Position numbers and translations under genes: made by a program. The notes under the pieces are model-generated. The model did not search any database. It worked only from the letters and a program-made list of their open reading frames with translations, and had not been told where the DNA came from. From NCBI RefSeq assembly GCF_027923465.1, contig NZ_BRLB01000002.1, positions 186,001 through 250,000 of the forward strand: a DNA stretch of 64,000 bases. Direction: 5' to 3'. The stretch is from Vallitalea longa (GTDB lineage Bacteria > Bacillota > Clostridia > Lachnospirales > Vallitaleaceae). This document shows, one piece after another, positions 53,271 through 62,398 of this stretch (positions are counted from its first letter, which is position 1; every line of letters starts with the position of its first letter).

Positions 53271-54872
53271 TTAACTGTAACTAGCAATTTTTATATCTGC
53301 TCCATCTTGATACAATACACAATATTTAATATCTTTTCTAACATAATATTTTACATTACCTATTGAAACCCTAACACCAGGATATATATTTCCTATTACT
53401 TTTACTTTTCCCGTGTTCTTATTATCAATGTTATCTACCATCTCATTATATTTTTTTTGATAACTGGTCAATTTATTGTTAACAAATATTTTACTTCTAG
53501 TAGCTGATATCAACATTTCTTTTTTTTCTTTGCTAAGTTCTCCGGATATTCGTTTTTTCTTATTTAATAGCGTTATTATTTGACTCAATTTAACTTCTTC
53601 TTTAGTTAATTGTTTGATATTTTTCTGTAATTCATTATATTCATCTATATATGTAGGATCTATTCCAACATCTATAACCGTGACTGTACCCATATGTGAA
53701 CCAATGACCTTAGCACTGACTTCGATACCTGACCTTACAGTACCTCCAGATATTAATCCTTTTTTTCCATCTACTAGTATGTTTCCTTTACAAGAAACAT
53801 CACTATGTAGAATTGCATCAGAGTGAATGCACCCTCCAGCAGTAACTTTACTGTTTTCTATGTATTTGGCCATCACATTACCTTTAGCCTCAATTATTCC
53901 TCTATCCATTCCTTGTATTCCTCTGTGGAGAACTATATTGCCATCAGCAATAATATGTGCTCCTTCTACTACTCCACTTACTTCTACATCACCTTTTGCT
54001 TTGACATTATAACCAGTAAGTACATTACCACGAATTAGGACTGTCCCAAAAAAATCTATATCTCCAGTTGAATTATCAACATTACCAGGAATCTCAAGAT
54101 AATCCAGTACAATTACTTTTCCGTCATCTATTTTAACTTGTCCATCTTTGATTGCATATAAAGTATTATCTCTTACTTTAGTATTTTTACCAAAATATAG
54201 TTTTTTAGCTTTTACTTTTGGTGGTGGTACTTCCTGACCATAAACATTCTTACCGGCAATGCCTTCTTCTTCTTTAATTAGCCTAGCTAATGCATCACCA
54301 TCTTTAACGTTAGTAATAAGATTAAGTTTATGATAGTCAACTGTACCATCTTTATTCATATGTGGTTTAATTTTTTTCTGAGTCTCAAATAAATATTCAA
54401 TCTCCCCATCTTTACCCTTAACGGGCTTTAATCCTCTTGCAACAATTATATCTCTATTATATTTTTTATTTTTTACGATTAAATCGATTTTTTCATAGTC
54501 TATACCAAATTCTATATTTCTACCTTGTAATTCTTTAACTATCGCTTCACTTGTTAGTTTCTTACCATCACCTACTGGTGGGCTAAATCTAATATAAACA
54601 TATAATTTATCCATAGAAACATTTATATCCATAGTTTCATCAGCTGCTTCTACGTTAGAATCAGATATTTTAAAGTCACATACCTCCTCTAAATCTCTTA
54701 ATTTATCAATAATCAAATCCTTATCATAATCTGTAATGTTATTATTTTCTAATGCAAATAGAACATCATTAAGTTCTATATCCTTACCCTTGTTTTTGCT
54801 AGGAAACAACTTAATATATAACCCATCTTCTTTATTTGATAAAATAAAATATCCATCATAAATTGTATCCAT
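53271..54872 (-). CDS. FapA-type (DUF342) beta-helical protein
   Basis: 533 aa. The N-terminal 170 residues form an alpha-beta region. The middle (IPGNVDNSTGDIDFFGTVLIRGNVLTGYNVKAKGDVEVSGVVEGAHIIADGNIVLHRGIQGM) is the repeat-rich parallel beta-helix of DUF342/FapA. A coiled coil (EYNELQKNIKQLTKEEVKLSQIITLLNKKKR) and a small beta-sandwich with YPGVRVSIGNVKYYVRKD end the protein. FapA proteins are polymerising or scaffolding proteins of uncertain function, often next to motility genes. AGGGGAGTG precedes the ATG. It lies 12 nt behind sigD. Confidence 0.88.
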   Translation of the reverse strand: MDTIYDGYFILSNKEDGLYIKLFPSKNKGKDIELNDVLFALENNNITDYDKDLIIDKLRDLEEVCDFKISDSNVEAADETMDINVSMDKLYVYIRFSPPVGDGKKLTSEAIVKELQGRNIEFGIDYEKIDLIVKNKKYNRDIIVARGLKPVKGKDGEIEYLFETQKKIKPHMNKDGTVDYHKLNLITNVKDGDALARLIKEEEGIAGKNVYGQEVPPPKVKAKKLYFGKNTKVRDNTLYAIKDGQVKIDDGKVIVLDYLEIPGNVDNSTGDIDFFGTVLIRGNVLTGYNVKAKGDVEVSGVVEGAHIIADGNIVLHRGIQGMDRGIIEAKGNVMAKYIENSKVTAGGCIHSDAILHSDVSCKGNILVDGKKGLISGGTVRSGIEVSAKVIGSHMGTVTVIDVGIDPTYIDEYNELQKNIKQLTKEEVKLSQIITLLNKKKRISGELSKEKKEMLISATRSKIFVNNKLTSYQKKYNEMVDNIDNKNTGKVKVIGNIYPGVRVSIGNVKYYVRKDIKYCVLYQDGADIKIASYS

Positions 54873-54884
54873 AATATCACTCCC

Positions 54885-55652
54885 CTAAAAACCTGCTAAC
54901 AGTTCTATATTATTACCCAGCTTTATTTTTAATTTTTTTAGTGCTTTAGTATGTATTTGAGAAACCCTAGATTCTGATACCTCAAGTATATGACTTATCT
55001 CTTTTAATGTAAGTTCTTCAAAGTAATATAAGATTATAACTTTTTTCTCGTTATCAAGCAAATTTTCTATAACCTCAGCAAGTATCTCTTTAAGTTCGTT
55101 TTTCTCTACAACTCTTTCAGGCTGTGTGTATCTAGACTTATTCATAGGCTCAATTCTAAGCTCACTTCCTTGATCAATATATTCTTCAAGAGAAGTTAAA
55201 GTTAAGAGCTTGGTCTGATTTATCCATTTCTCATACTCTTTTAATGTTATACTAAGCTCTTCTGCCATCTCTTCATCTGTAGCTAATCTACCATAAGTAT
55301 TCTCTAATTTAGAATTAGCATTATCAATTAATTTCTGTTTTTTTCTAAGTGACCTTGGAATCCAGTCCATTCGTCTGATATTATCTAAAATAGCACCTCT
55401 TATCCTCAATGACGCATAAGTTTCAAATTTTACTCCTTTGTGAAAATCGAATTTATCTATAGCATCTATTAATCCAAAAACACCATATCCTACAAGATCT
55501 TCATATTCGACATTATTACCCAGATACATATTAAGTCTACCAGCCACAACTTTAACTAACTGAGCATATTCTAATATCAATTTTTCTTTTAAGATAAGTG
55601 TTCTATCTTTTGAATACTGTTCCCACAATATTATTCTACTCTTCTCATCCAT
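54885..55652 (-). CDS. sigD: Flagellar sigma factor sigma-28 (SigD/FliA/WhiG type)
   Basis: 255 aa. It directs RNA polymerase to late flagellar and chemotaxis promoters. Region 2 (LVKVVAGRLNMYLGNNVEYEDLVGYGVFGLIDAIDKFD...VKFETYASLRIRGAILDNIRRMDWIPRSLR) is a clear sigma-28 pattern, as is region 4 (VIENLLDNEKKVIILYYFEELTLKEISHILEVSESRVSQIHTKALKKLK). A GGAGG box precedes the ATG. It is placed after cheC and cheD as in Bacillus subtilis and is probably cotranscribed in the fla/che operon. Its anti-sigma factor FlgM is not in the window. Confidence 0.97.
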   Translation of the reverse strand: MDEKSRIILWEQYSKDRTLILKEKLILEYAQLVKVVAGRLNMYLGNNVEYEDLVGYGVFGLIDAIDKFDFHKGVKFETYASLRIRGAILDNIRRMDWIPRSLRKKQKLIDNANSKLENTYGRLATDEEMAEELSITLKEYEKWINQTKLLTLTSLEEYIDQGSELRIEPMNKSRYTQPERVVEKNELKEILAEVIENLLDNEKKVIILYYFEELTLKEISHILEVSESRVSQIHTKALKKLKIKLGNNIELLAGF

Positions 55653-55672
55653 TTTAGCCTCCGTTAAAGTTT

Positions 55673-55996
55673 TTAGTCTGTTTTACTATCTTCTACGGGT
55701 TGTTTATTATTATCAACTTCATTGTCATCAGCCATATCATCTTGGTTTTCATCATCATTAGCTTTTTCATGTTTTTTGTTTAATTCACTAATCATTTGTT
55801 CTTTCTCTTTTTTTCTTACTTGTTTGTATACTCTATTCACTATTTTCTGTATGATAGAACCTAAGATAAAGAAGATAGCTAAAACGATAATCATTGTTAT
55901 ACTAAGAGTTTTAATATCGTATCTATTAATAAGTCCTAATATACTAACAATAATTCCTGCAATAAGCATTATTATGATACGCAAATTTCTAACCAT
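55673..55996 (-). CDS. Small membrane protein of unknown function
   Basis: About 107 aa. Two helices (IIIMLIAGIIVSILGLI; LSITMIIVLAIFFILGSIIQKIV) are followed by a basic coiled stretch and an acidic tail (DENQDDMADDNEVDNN). I start at ATG 55996 with TAGGTAAC upstream; the ATG at 56008 sits within AAGGATGG. No family is recognised. It sits between cheD and sigD, where B. subtilis has no gene, so it appears to be a clostridial addition to the motility operon. Confidence 0.6.
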   Translation of the reverse strand: MVRNLRIIIMLIAGIIVSILGLINRYDIKTLSITMIIVLAIFFILGSIIQKIVNRVYKQVRKKEKEQMISELNKKHEKANDDENQDDMADDNEVDNNKQPVEDSKTD

Positions 55997-56010
55997 GTTA
56001 CCTACCATCC

Positions 56011-56496
56011 TTATATGATTTTAATCTCTTTACCAATTGTTTTAATCAGTAATTCCCCTGTTTCTGTATAAAATTCTATTGTTCTACCATAATTTTTACC
56101 TGTATCCTTTGAAAGGATTCTAATTCCCAAAGTCTGTAACATCTTAATAGATGCCTCAACATTTCTATCTCCTATCCTCATTAAATCATTATTGCTTTTA
56201 AATGAGAACATTTGTGCTCCTCCAGCTAATTTTGCTACAAGTCTTTTTTTATTAGCACCTAACTTAGTCATATCATCAATTAATTTTTTTATACCAGTAT
56301 CTGCAAATTTTGCTAAATTGCTATTGTTTTTTATCTGAGTGCTATCGGGAAGCATAATATGTGCAAGTCCACCCACTTTTTTAATTGGGTCATATAACAC
56401 AATACCTACACAAGAACCTAGTCCAAGTGTTGTCAATATACCTGGTGAGACGCAAACATTAAGATCTGCCATCCCAACCTTTATTTTTTCTTCCAT
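56011..56496 (-). CDS. cheD: Chemoreceptor glutamine deamidase CheD
   Basis: 161 aa. It deamidates glutamines in chemoreceptors and binds CheC. The motifs GILTTLGLGSCVGIVLYDP (catalytic Cys in GLGSC), LAHIMLPDS (catalytic His) and KLAGGAQMF match. It lies 3 nt behind cheC, and the two act as a pair in Firmicutes adaptation. CheR is not in the window. Confidence 0.96.
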   Translation of the reverse strand: MEEKIKVGMADLNVCVSPGILTTLGLGSCVGIVLYDPIKKVGGLAHIMLPDSTQIKNNSNLAKFADTGIKKLIDDMTKLGANKKRLVAKLAGGAQMFSFKSNNDLMRIGDRNVEASIKMLQTLGIRILSKDTGKNYGRTIEFYTETGELLIKTIGKEIKII

Positions 56497-56499
56497 ATA

Positions 56500-57123
56500 C
56501 TACTCTGTTATCCCTAGAGATTTTAATATTGTCCCATAAGATTTAACGTCAGGAATTAATATAAAGTTACCAAATACTTTATCTTCACCTTCGCCAAATT
56601 CTGTTTGTATCAATAATGCTTTATCCCCAATTTTACCGAATTCAATAGCAGGTACACTTAGTATAGCTCCGGCCATATCAATAGCCATATATGGTATAGA
56701 TGATACTATTTTCAAATTAGTTAATGATGATAATGATGATAAATATGCTCCTGTAATAATGTTACCTATTTCTTTTAATGCAGACAAATCTATTTCAGTA
56801 AAATCTTCAAAGGTATTTAATTCTTTTCCCATAAGTATATTAACTAGATTATGTGCGGAGGTCTTCTCTAGTATAAACATCATCATTCCATTGATTTCAC
56901 CATCTACATTAAGTAATATCCCTACTACTTGATTTTCAGCACCACCTAATACATCTGATAACTCTTTAAATTCAGATATATTTACTTTTGGTACTCCCAT
57001 ATCAACTTTTTTGTTAATCATTTGAGAAAGGGCAGTTGTAGCATTTCCTGCCCCAATATTTCCAATTTCTTTTAATACATCTAGCTGTATGTTATCTAAA
57101 GTATCAATATTAATATTATCCAT
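56500..57123 (-). CDS. cheC: CheY-P phosphatase CheC
   Basis: 207 aa. Two CheC signature repeats are visible: DVLKEIGNIGAGNATTALSQMINKKVDM (residues about 14-41) and DLSALKEIGNIITGAYLSSLSSLTNLK (near 109), each with the E..N catalytic pattern. A further AGAILSVPAIEFG region is present. It dephosphorylates CheY-P and is activated by CheD. Its start lies 78 nt after cheW. Confidence 0.95.
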   Translation of the reverse strand: MDNINIDTLDNIQLDVLKEIGNIGAGNATTALSQMINKKVDMGVPKVNISEFKELSDVLGGAENQVVGILLNVDGEINGMMMFILEKTSAHNLVNILMGKELNTFEDFTEIDLSALKEIGNIITGAYLSSLSSLTNLKIVSSIPYMAIDMAGAILSVPAIEFGKIGDKALLIQTEFGEGEDKVFGNFILIPDVKSYGTILKSLGITE

Positions 57124-57201
57124 TAAAATATCCTATCCCTTCGCTTAAGACATAAATATTAGTAATCAGTCTTATATATTCTAGTTGATAATCAGCATCT
57201 T

Positions 57202-57648
57202 CTAATCGTTAGTATTAATTAAGCCATCTATATTTAGTAAAGTCACTAATTCCTTACCAATTTTGCCAACACCTTGAACATAAATATTTTTTTCATCGCT
57301 AGAATCTTTAGCTATTTTTTCAATATTGTCTTCTGTTAAATTAATCACTTCCTTAACTTCATCAACAATAAATCCCATTGGATTACCATCTATCTTAACA
57401 ATTATAATTCTAGTATCATTGGTATACTCATCAGGGTCTAATCGAAATTTAAGTCTTAAACTCATTACAGGAATTATATCCCCACGTAGATTTACGACAC
57501 CTTTTATATAATATGGTGCTTTCGGAACCCTAGTTATTCTTAACATTCTTTCTATATTATGTACATGTTGTATATTAACTCCATATTGTTCATGACCAAT
57601 CTTAGCTACAATATATTGTATGACTTCTTGATTATTATTTTCTTCCAT
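57202..57648 (-). CDS. cheW: Chemotaxis coupling protein CheW
   Basis: 148 aa. The sequence YIVAKIGHEQYGVNIQHVHNIERMLRITRVPKAPYYIKGVVNLRGDIIPVMSLRLKFRL and IDGNPMGFIVDEVKEVINL is typical CheW. It links chemoreceptors to CheA. A strong AGGAGGGTCG box precedes the ATG. It lies 15 nt behind the cheA stop. Confidence 0.97.
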   Translation of the reverse strand: MEENNNQEVIQYIVAKIGHEQYGVNIQHVHNIERMLRITRVPKAPYYIKGVVNLRGDIIPVMSLRLKFRLDPDEYTNDTRIIIVKIDGNPMGFIVDEVKEVINLTEDNIEKIAKDSSDEKNIYVQGVGKIGKELVTLLNIDGLINTND

Positions 57649-57663
57649 TTTGCGACCCTCCTA

Positions 57664-59736
57664 TTAAACTAATGAATTTACATCTAGAATTAATGCAACC
57701 TCGCCATCACCAAGTATAGTAGCACCTGCGATTAATTTGATATTAGTTAAATATTTCCCTAATGTTTTTATTACTATTTCTTGTTGTCCAATAAGAGAAT
57801 CAACTACTATTCCAGCTTGTTTTTCTCCTTTATTCACAATAACTACAGTTAAGGAATCTTTCTCTTTATCTTCAGTAGGTATATCCAATTTATCATGCAA
57901 TCTTATAATTGGTATTACACGTCCTCTTAGATTAATCACTTCTTGATTCTGGATATATTTTATATCAGATATTAATACATCTTCTATATTTTGAATTGTA
58001 TTAAGAGGTATTGCATATTTTTCTTCTCCAAGATTAACCATTAGTGCCTGGATTATAGCAAGTGTTAAAGGAAGTCTTATGATGAATTTACTGCCTCTAT
58101 TGATTTCTGTTTTAACTTCAATATCACCCCCGAGAGCTTCTATTTTAGTTTTAACTACATCTAATCCGACACCTCTACCAGAAACATCTGATATCTTTTC
58201 TGCTGTACTGAAACTTGGTTTGAACAATAATTCTATTATTTCTTGATCGTTCATACTATCAGCTTGTTCTCTAGATAATACGCCTTTACTTACAGCTTTA
58301 TTTTTGATATTATTTACATCTATACCTTTCCCGTCATCAACAACTTCTATAATTACATTATTTCCATCTTGGTATGCTCTGAGATCAATTATCCCTACAG
58401 GATCTTTGCCTGCTTTTACTCTTACATCAGGAGTTTCTAGACCATGATCCCCAGCATTTCTTAATAAGTGAACTAAAGGATCTCCAATTTCATCTATTAC
58501 TGTCCTATCAAGCTCTGTTTCTTCTCCAGACATGTGTAATTCAATATTTTTATTTAATTTTCTTGATAAATCCCTTATTAGTCTAGGGAAACGATTAAAT
58601 ACACGTTCTATCGGAACCATTCTGACTTTCATAACTGCATCATGCAAATTTGTAGTAATTCTTTCCAAATATTCTATTTGTTCATTGAAATTATGACTAG
58701 TATTTTTTAATTCAATAGTCTCTAAACCATTTTTTATAATGATAAGTTCACTAACTAAATTCATAAGAGTATCTAATCTTTCAATATCTACTCTAACAGT
58801 TCGGTTTGTCTTAGGCTTAGTTGTTTTACTGGTAGAATTGTTTGGTTGTTTTTTAGTTGTTTTACTGACTTTCTTTTCATTAACTTCTTTTTTTTCTATT
58901 TTTGTATTTTCTTCATCTTCAATTTTAATTTCATCAGTTAAAACTTCAGTTACTTCTGCAATAGAAGTTAATTCCTTTATTATAGTTGAAGGCTCTTCTT
59001 TAGTTATTATGAAGGTTGAAAAATCAGTATCGAATTTTTCATCTTCAATATCTTGCACAGCAGGATATGATTTAATAACTTGTCCTAGCTTTTCCAATGT
59101 CCTAAATACAATAAATGCTCTTGCGGATTTTAATACGCAACCTTCACTTATATAAATAGTAGTACCATATACTTTATAATTTTCTTCATAAGCTTTGATT
59201 ATCGCATTTCTTTCAAAATCAGTAAAATTAATGTTTAAGTGTTTTCTCTTATCCATATCAGATAATGATTCTTTTTTAGCTGAATTTGATTTTACGTTAT
59301 CTTCCTTATTACTTTTATTACTGTCTTTATTATTGGTTTCATCATCTTTTTTATCATTGTCTAAAATCATATTTAATTTATCAATGATATTTTGATTATC
59401 TTTGTCGCCTTCGGAACCAGATTCAACAATTTGATCAACATACTGCTCTAATGCATCTAAGCATTGAAATAAAACATCTAATAAATCAGCTTCTACTTTG
59501 ATTGTTCCATTTCTTATTTCAGATAGTACGTTTTCCATGTCATGTGTTAATTTCTGCATCCGTTTATATCCCATTGTAGCAGCCATACCTTTTAGGGTAT
59601 GAGCAACTCTAAACACTTCATTAATCAATTCTACATTATCTGTATTTTTTTCAAGTTCTAATAATGATTCATTTAAACTTTGTAAATGTTCTTTTGATTC
59701 CTCAATAAAAATTTCTAAATATTGGCTTATATCCAA
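57664..59736 (-). CDS. cheA: Chemotaxis histidine kinase CheA
   Basis: 690 aa. The order is P1 HPt with His46 in VFRVAHTLKGMAATMGYKRMQKLTHDMENVL, an acidic linker, P2 (about 165-260), P3 dimerisation (TVRVDIERLDTLMNLVSELII), P4 ATPase (DGNNVIIEVVDDGKGID, LFKPSFSTAEKISDVSGRGVGLDVV), and P5 (CheW-like, IIQALMVNLGEEKYAIPLNTIQN...INLRGRVIPIIRLHDKLD). It phosphorylates CheY and CheB. The start is TTG immediately after the cheB stop, with GGGGGTG upstream. Confidence 0.97.
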   Translation of the reverse strand: MDISQYLEIFIEESKEHLQSLNESLLELEKNTDNVELINEVFRVAHTLKGMAATMGYKRMQKLTHDMENVLSEIRNGTIKVEADLLDVLFQCLDALEQYVDQIVESGSEGDKDNQNIIDKLNMILDNDKKDDETNNKDSNKSNKEDNVKSNSAKKESLSDMDKRKHLNINFTDFERNAIIKAYEENYKVYGTTIYISEGCVLKSARAFIVFRTLEKLGQVIKSYPAVQDIEDEKFDTDFSTFIITKEEPSTIIKELTSIAEVTEVLTDEIKIEDEENTKIEKKEVNEKKVSKTTKKQPNNSTSKTTKPKTNRTVRVDIERLDTLMNLVSELIIIKNGLETIELKNTSHNFNEQIEYLERITTNLHDAVMKVRMVPIERVFNRFPRLIRDLSRKLNKNIELHMSGEETELDRTVIDEIGDPLVHLLRNAGDHGLETPDVRVKAGKDPVGIIDLRAYQDGNNVIIEVVDDGKGIDVNNIKNKAVSKGVLSREQADSMNDQEIIELLFKPSFSTAEKISDVSGRGVGLDVVKTKIEALGGDIEVKTEINRGSKFIIRLPLTLAIIQALMVNLGEEKYAIPLNTIQNIEDVLISDIKYIQNQEVINLRGRVIPIIRLHDKLDIPTEDKEKDSLTVVIVNKGEKQAGIVVDSLIGQQEIVIKTLGKYLTNIKLIAGATILGDGEVALILDVNSLV

Positions 59737-60822
59737 TTAAAGCACCCCCACTTTCTTAAGAATTGAGTCTGATATTGATTCTAATGGTATTATCTCATCA
59801 GCAATGCCCTTAGCAACAACTGCTTTTGGCATTCCATATACTACACAAGTTTCTTCATCTTGTGCAATTATATGTATTTTATGATTATCTTTAAGATTCC
59901 AAAGGCCCTCGGTACCATCATTACCCATACCTGTCATAATTACACCAATTAGGTTATCTATATTAACATCAACCAATGAATTCATCATCACATCAACTGC
60001 TGGTCTATGTCCTCTGAAAGGGTCTTCTTTTGATAATTTAATGCAAAGATTGCATTTCTTGTCTTGTATTACTTTCATATGATAATTCCCTGGTGCAATA
60101 TAAGCTGTACCTTTTTCAATAATATCACCATCTTCAGCTTCTTTTACATTTATTTCACTTAATTGATTAAGTCGGTCGGCTAAAGACTTAGTGAATCCTG
60201 CTGGCATGTGCTGTACAATAATAATTCCTGCATCCAAATTACTTGGAAGATAAGGCAAAACATATTGAAGTGCTCTAGGACCACCTGTTGAACAACCAAT
60301 TGCTACTATTTTACTGTTTATTGATAAACAATCATTTTCAGGTTTAGTTGTTCTGAATTTTTTTGAAGGATAGTCTCTTCTTCGAGGTTTTAACTGTTGT
60401 ATTTTAGGAGTTTTTATATTTACTGCCATCAATAATTTCTCAATTAACTTATTCTTCATTTCTTCAGTATTAACTTTAAAAATATTTTGAGGCTTAGTAA
60501 CAAAATCAATAGCTCCAAGTTCCAACGCTCTAATTGTTTCTTGTGTTCCTTCACTAGCAAGAGTACTCATAACAATTATAGGTACATGTATTTTATCAAG
60601 TTTTAATTGTTCAAGCATCTCTAATCCATTCATTATAGGCATTTCAATGTCCAGAGTTACAACATCAGGTTTTAGCTCTTTAATTTTTTGCAGTCCATCT
60701 TCCCCGTTTTTTGCAGTTCCTATTACCTCACATCTAGAATCACTTTTAATTATATCAGATATAACTCTTCTCATGAATGCAGAGTCATCAATCACAAGAA
60801 TTTTTTTATTATTTATGCCCAT
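59737..60822 (-). CDS. cheB: Chemotaxis methylesterase CheB
   Basis: 361 aa. It is a receiver domain (phosphoacceptor Asp58 in VVTLDIEMPIMNG) joined by a linker to the methylesterase domain. Its catalytic residues are Ser in AIGCSTGGPRALQ, His in IVQHMPAGFTKS and Asp in MTGMGNDGTEG. It removes methyl groups from chemoreceptors during adaptation. It sits between the PilZ gene and cheA in the operon. Confidence 0.97.
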   Translation of the reverse strand: MGINNKKILVIDDSAFMRRVISDIIKSDSRCEVIGTAKNGEDGLQKIKELKPDVVTLDIEMPIMNGLEMLEQLKLDKIHVPIIVMSTLASEGTQETIRALELGAIDFVTKPQNIFKVNTEEMKNKLIEKLLMAVNIKTPKIQQLKPRRRDYPSKKFRTTKPENDCLSINSKIVAIGCSTGGPRALQYVLPYLPSNLDAGIIIVQHMPAGFTKSLADRLNQLSEINVKEAEDGDIIEKGTAYIAPGNYHMKVIQDKKCNLCIKLSKEDPFRGHRPAVDVMMNSLVDVNIDNLIGVIMTGMGNDGTEGLWNLKDNHKIHIIAQDEETCVVYGMPKAVVAKGIADEIIPLESISDSILKKVGVL

Positions 60823-60826
60823 ATTA

Positions 60827-61498
60827 TCACAGTCCTTTTTTTCGCTTTCGTCTCATTCGTTCCTTTTCAAAAATAAATTTTATTATTTTTTCTCTATCAA
60901 CATTAGATATATCACAAAACATAATTCTTGTTTCATATTTCATTGTATCAAAATCAACTATATCAGATAATAAAACATTACCCTTTAAATCAATATGATT
61001 CACTTTATCATTCATAGCTAAGTTTATTTTACATCTAATAGTAGTATTAGTACCTAACTTTTGCTTTGAAGTAAACCTTAATCCACCACCACTAATATCT
61101 ACTATTAACCCTTCATTCCAAATGTTATCGTTTATATCAGTAAAAAGAATAGGAAGAATGCATTCCAATCTATAATATTTTCTTCTTTGACTTTTTTTAA
61201 ATTCTGATTTTATTTCGAATGTAATAAAATGTAACTCTTTTTGTTTATATCTATTTTTAACAGATGTTTTACATTTGTATAATCCATTTTTAGTATAAAT
61301 TGATAATACATAAGTTGCGCCCACTTCTAATGGAATGATTTTACCATTCTTTACAGGTGCAGTTATGATTAATTCATTATCTCCAATATCTTGCAAAATA
61401 CTAGCATATACCTGTTCGTTCTTATATGTTTCATTCATATTGAATTTCAATCTTGATATTTCAACTTTATCTCCTAGTGCCAATGCTTTAAATGTCAT
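60827..61498 (-). CDS. PilZ-domain protein, YcgR/DgrA-like flagellar brake
   Basis: About 223 aa from the ATG at 61498 with GGTGGTATTT upstream; a start at 61507 is also possible. The N-terminal half is a YcgR-type beta domain (DIGDNELIITAPVKNGKIIPLEVGATYVLSIYTKNGLYKC). The C-terminal half is a PilZ domain with the c-di-GMP contacts RRKYYRLECILPI (RxxxR) and DISGGGLRF (the D/N-x-S-x-x-G motif). It should slow or alter flagellar motion when c-di-GMP is high. It lies between flhG and cheB. Confidence 0.92.
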   Translation of the reverse strand: MTFKALALGDKVEISRLKFNMNETYKNEQVYASILQDIGDNELIITAPVKNGKIIPLEVGATYVLSIYTKNGLYKCKTSVKNRYKQKELHFITFEIKSEFKKSQRRKYYRLECILPILFTDINDNIWNEGLIVDISGGGLRFTSKQKLGTNTTIRCKINLAMNDKVNHIDLKGNVLLSDIVDFDTMKYETRIMFCDISNVDREKIIKFIFEKERMRRKRKKGL

Positions 61499-61508
61499 AA
61501 ATACCACC

Positions 61509-62396
61509 TTACCTGTACTTTTTAAATTTAACTAAACTATTAAAAACACCTCTAAGTCCAACATCTTGTTTAGTTTTATATGTGCTATGATTCAGTAAAT
61601 TATTAGCTATGACTTCAAAAGCTTTAGATACTTTTGATTTTGGATATAATATTGAGACAGGCTTTTGTTGTATTACTGCTTTTGTCAAATAATTATCTTG
61701 TGGTAAAAATCCTACATTATTAAGATTAATGTCTAAAAATTTATTTGCTACCTGATTAAGTTTATTATATATATCCAATCCTTCAGATTCACTTGAAACC
61801 CTATTAACTAATAAACTGATTTCTGTTGATTTATAATCTGCTCTTTTCCTGTTTTTTAGTGCTTTTAATACAGCATAAGCATCAGTTATTGAAGTAGGTT
61901 CTGGAGTTGTTACTAGAATCACTTCACTTGAAGATACAATAAATTCTAATACTGAATCTGATATACCAGCTCCTGTATCAATTATTATGATATCTGCTAG
62001 ATGGTCAAGTTCTAATAATTTTTCATTTAGAAAACTTATTTGATCTTTTGTCATATTAGTCAATTCCTGTACACCTGAACCACCAGATATGAATTCAATA
62101 CCTAATGGTCCTGAAGTCAATACTTCTTCAACACTCATTCCATTATAGATCAAATCAAACAGATTATATCTAGGAATAATGCCAAATATAACTTCTATAT
62201 TAGCTAATCCAAAATCTGCATCGAATATAACAACTCTTTTACCCATTTTTTTTAAATTAATTGCTAAGTTAACAGATACATTGGATTTACCTACGCCACC
62301 TTTTCCACTTGTAACCGTTATTACCTTGGAAGAACTTCTATTGCTAGATGTTTGCCTTTTACGCATTAAATTTCTTAAGTTAACAGCCTGATCCAT
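61509..62396 (-). CDS. flhG: Flagellar number regulator FlhG (MinD-like ATPase)
   Basis: 295 aa MinD/ParA ATPase. The deviant Walker A is TVTSGKGGVGKSNVSVNLAINLKKMGKRVVIFDADFGLANIE. IIIDTGAGISDSVLEF is the Walker B region and LVTTPEPTSITDAYAVLKALKN the later signature. The N-terminus carries the short DQAVNLRNLMRKR region that in FlhG activates the partner GTPase FlhF. It sits immediately behind flhF and controls flagellar number and placement. Confidence 0.95.
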   Translation of the reverse strand: MDQAVNLRNLMRKRQTSSNRSSSKVITVTSGKGGVGKSNVSVNLAINLKKMGKRVVIFDADFGLANIEVIFGIIPRYNLFDLIYNGMSVEEVLTSGPLGIEFISGGSGVQELTNMTKDQISFLNEKLLELDHLADIIIIDTGAGISDSVLEFIVSSSEVILVTTPEPTSITDAYAVLKALKNRKRADYKSTEISLLVNRVSSESEGLDIYNKLNQVANKFLDINLNNVGFLPQDNYLTKAVIQQKPVSILYPKSKVSKAFEVIANNLLNHSTYKTKQDVGLRGVFNSLVKFKKYR

Positions 62397-62398
62397 AG

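Noticed and set aside
58739-59155. 138-codon plus-strand open frame inside cheA
   Set aside because: Antisense to the CheA P2-P3 region, rich in Ser, Val and Phe, and without a ribosome binding site.
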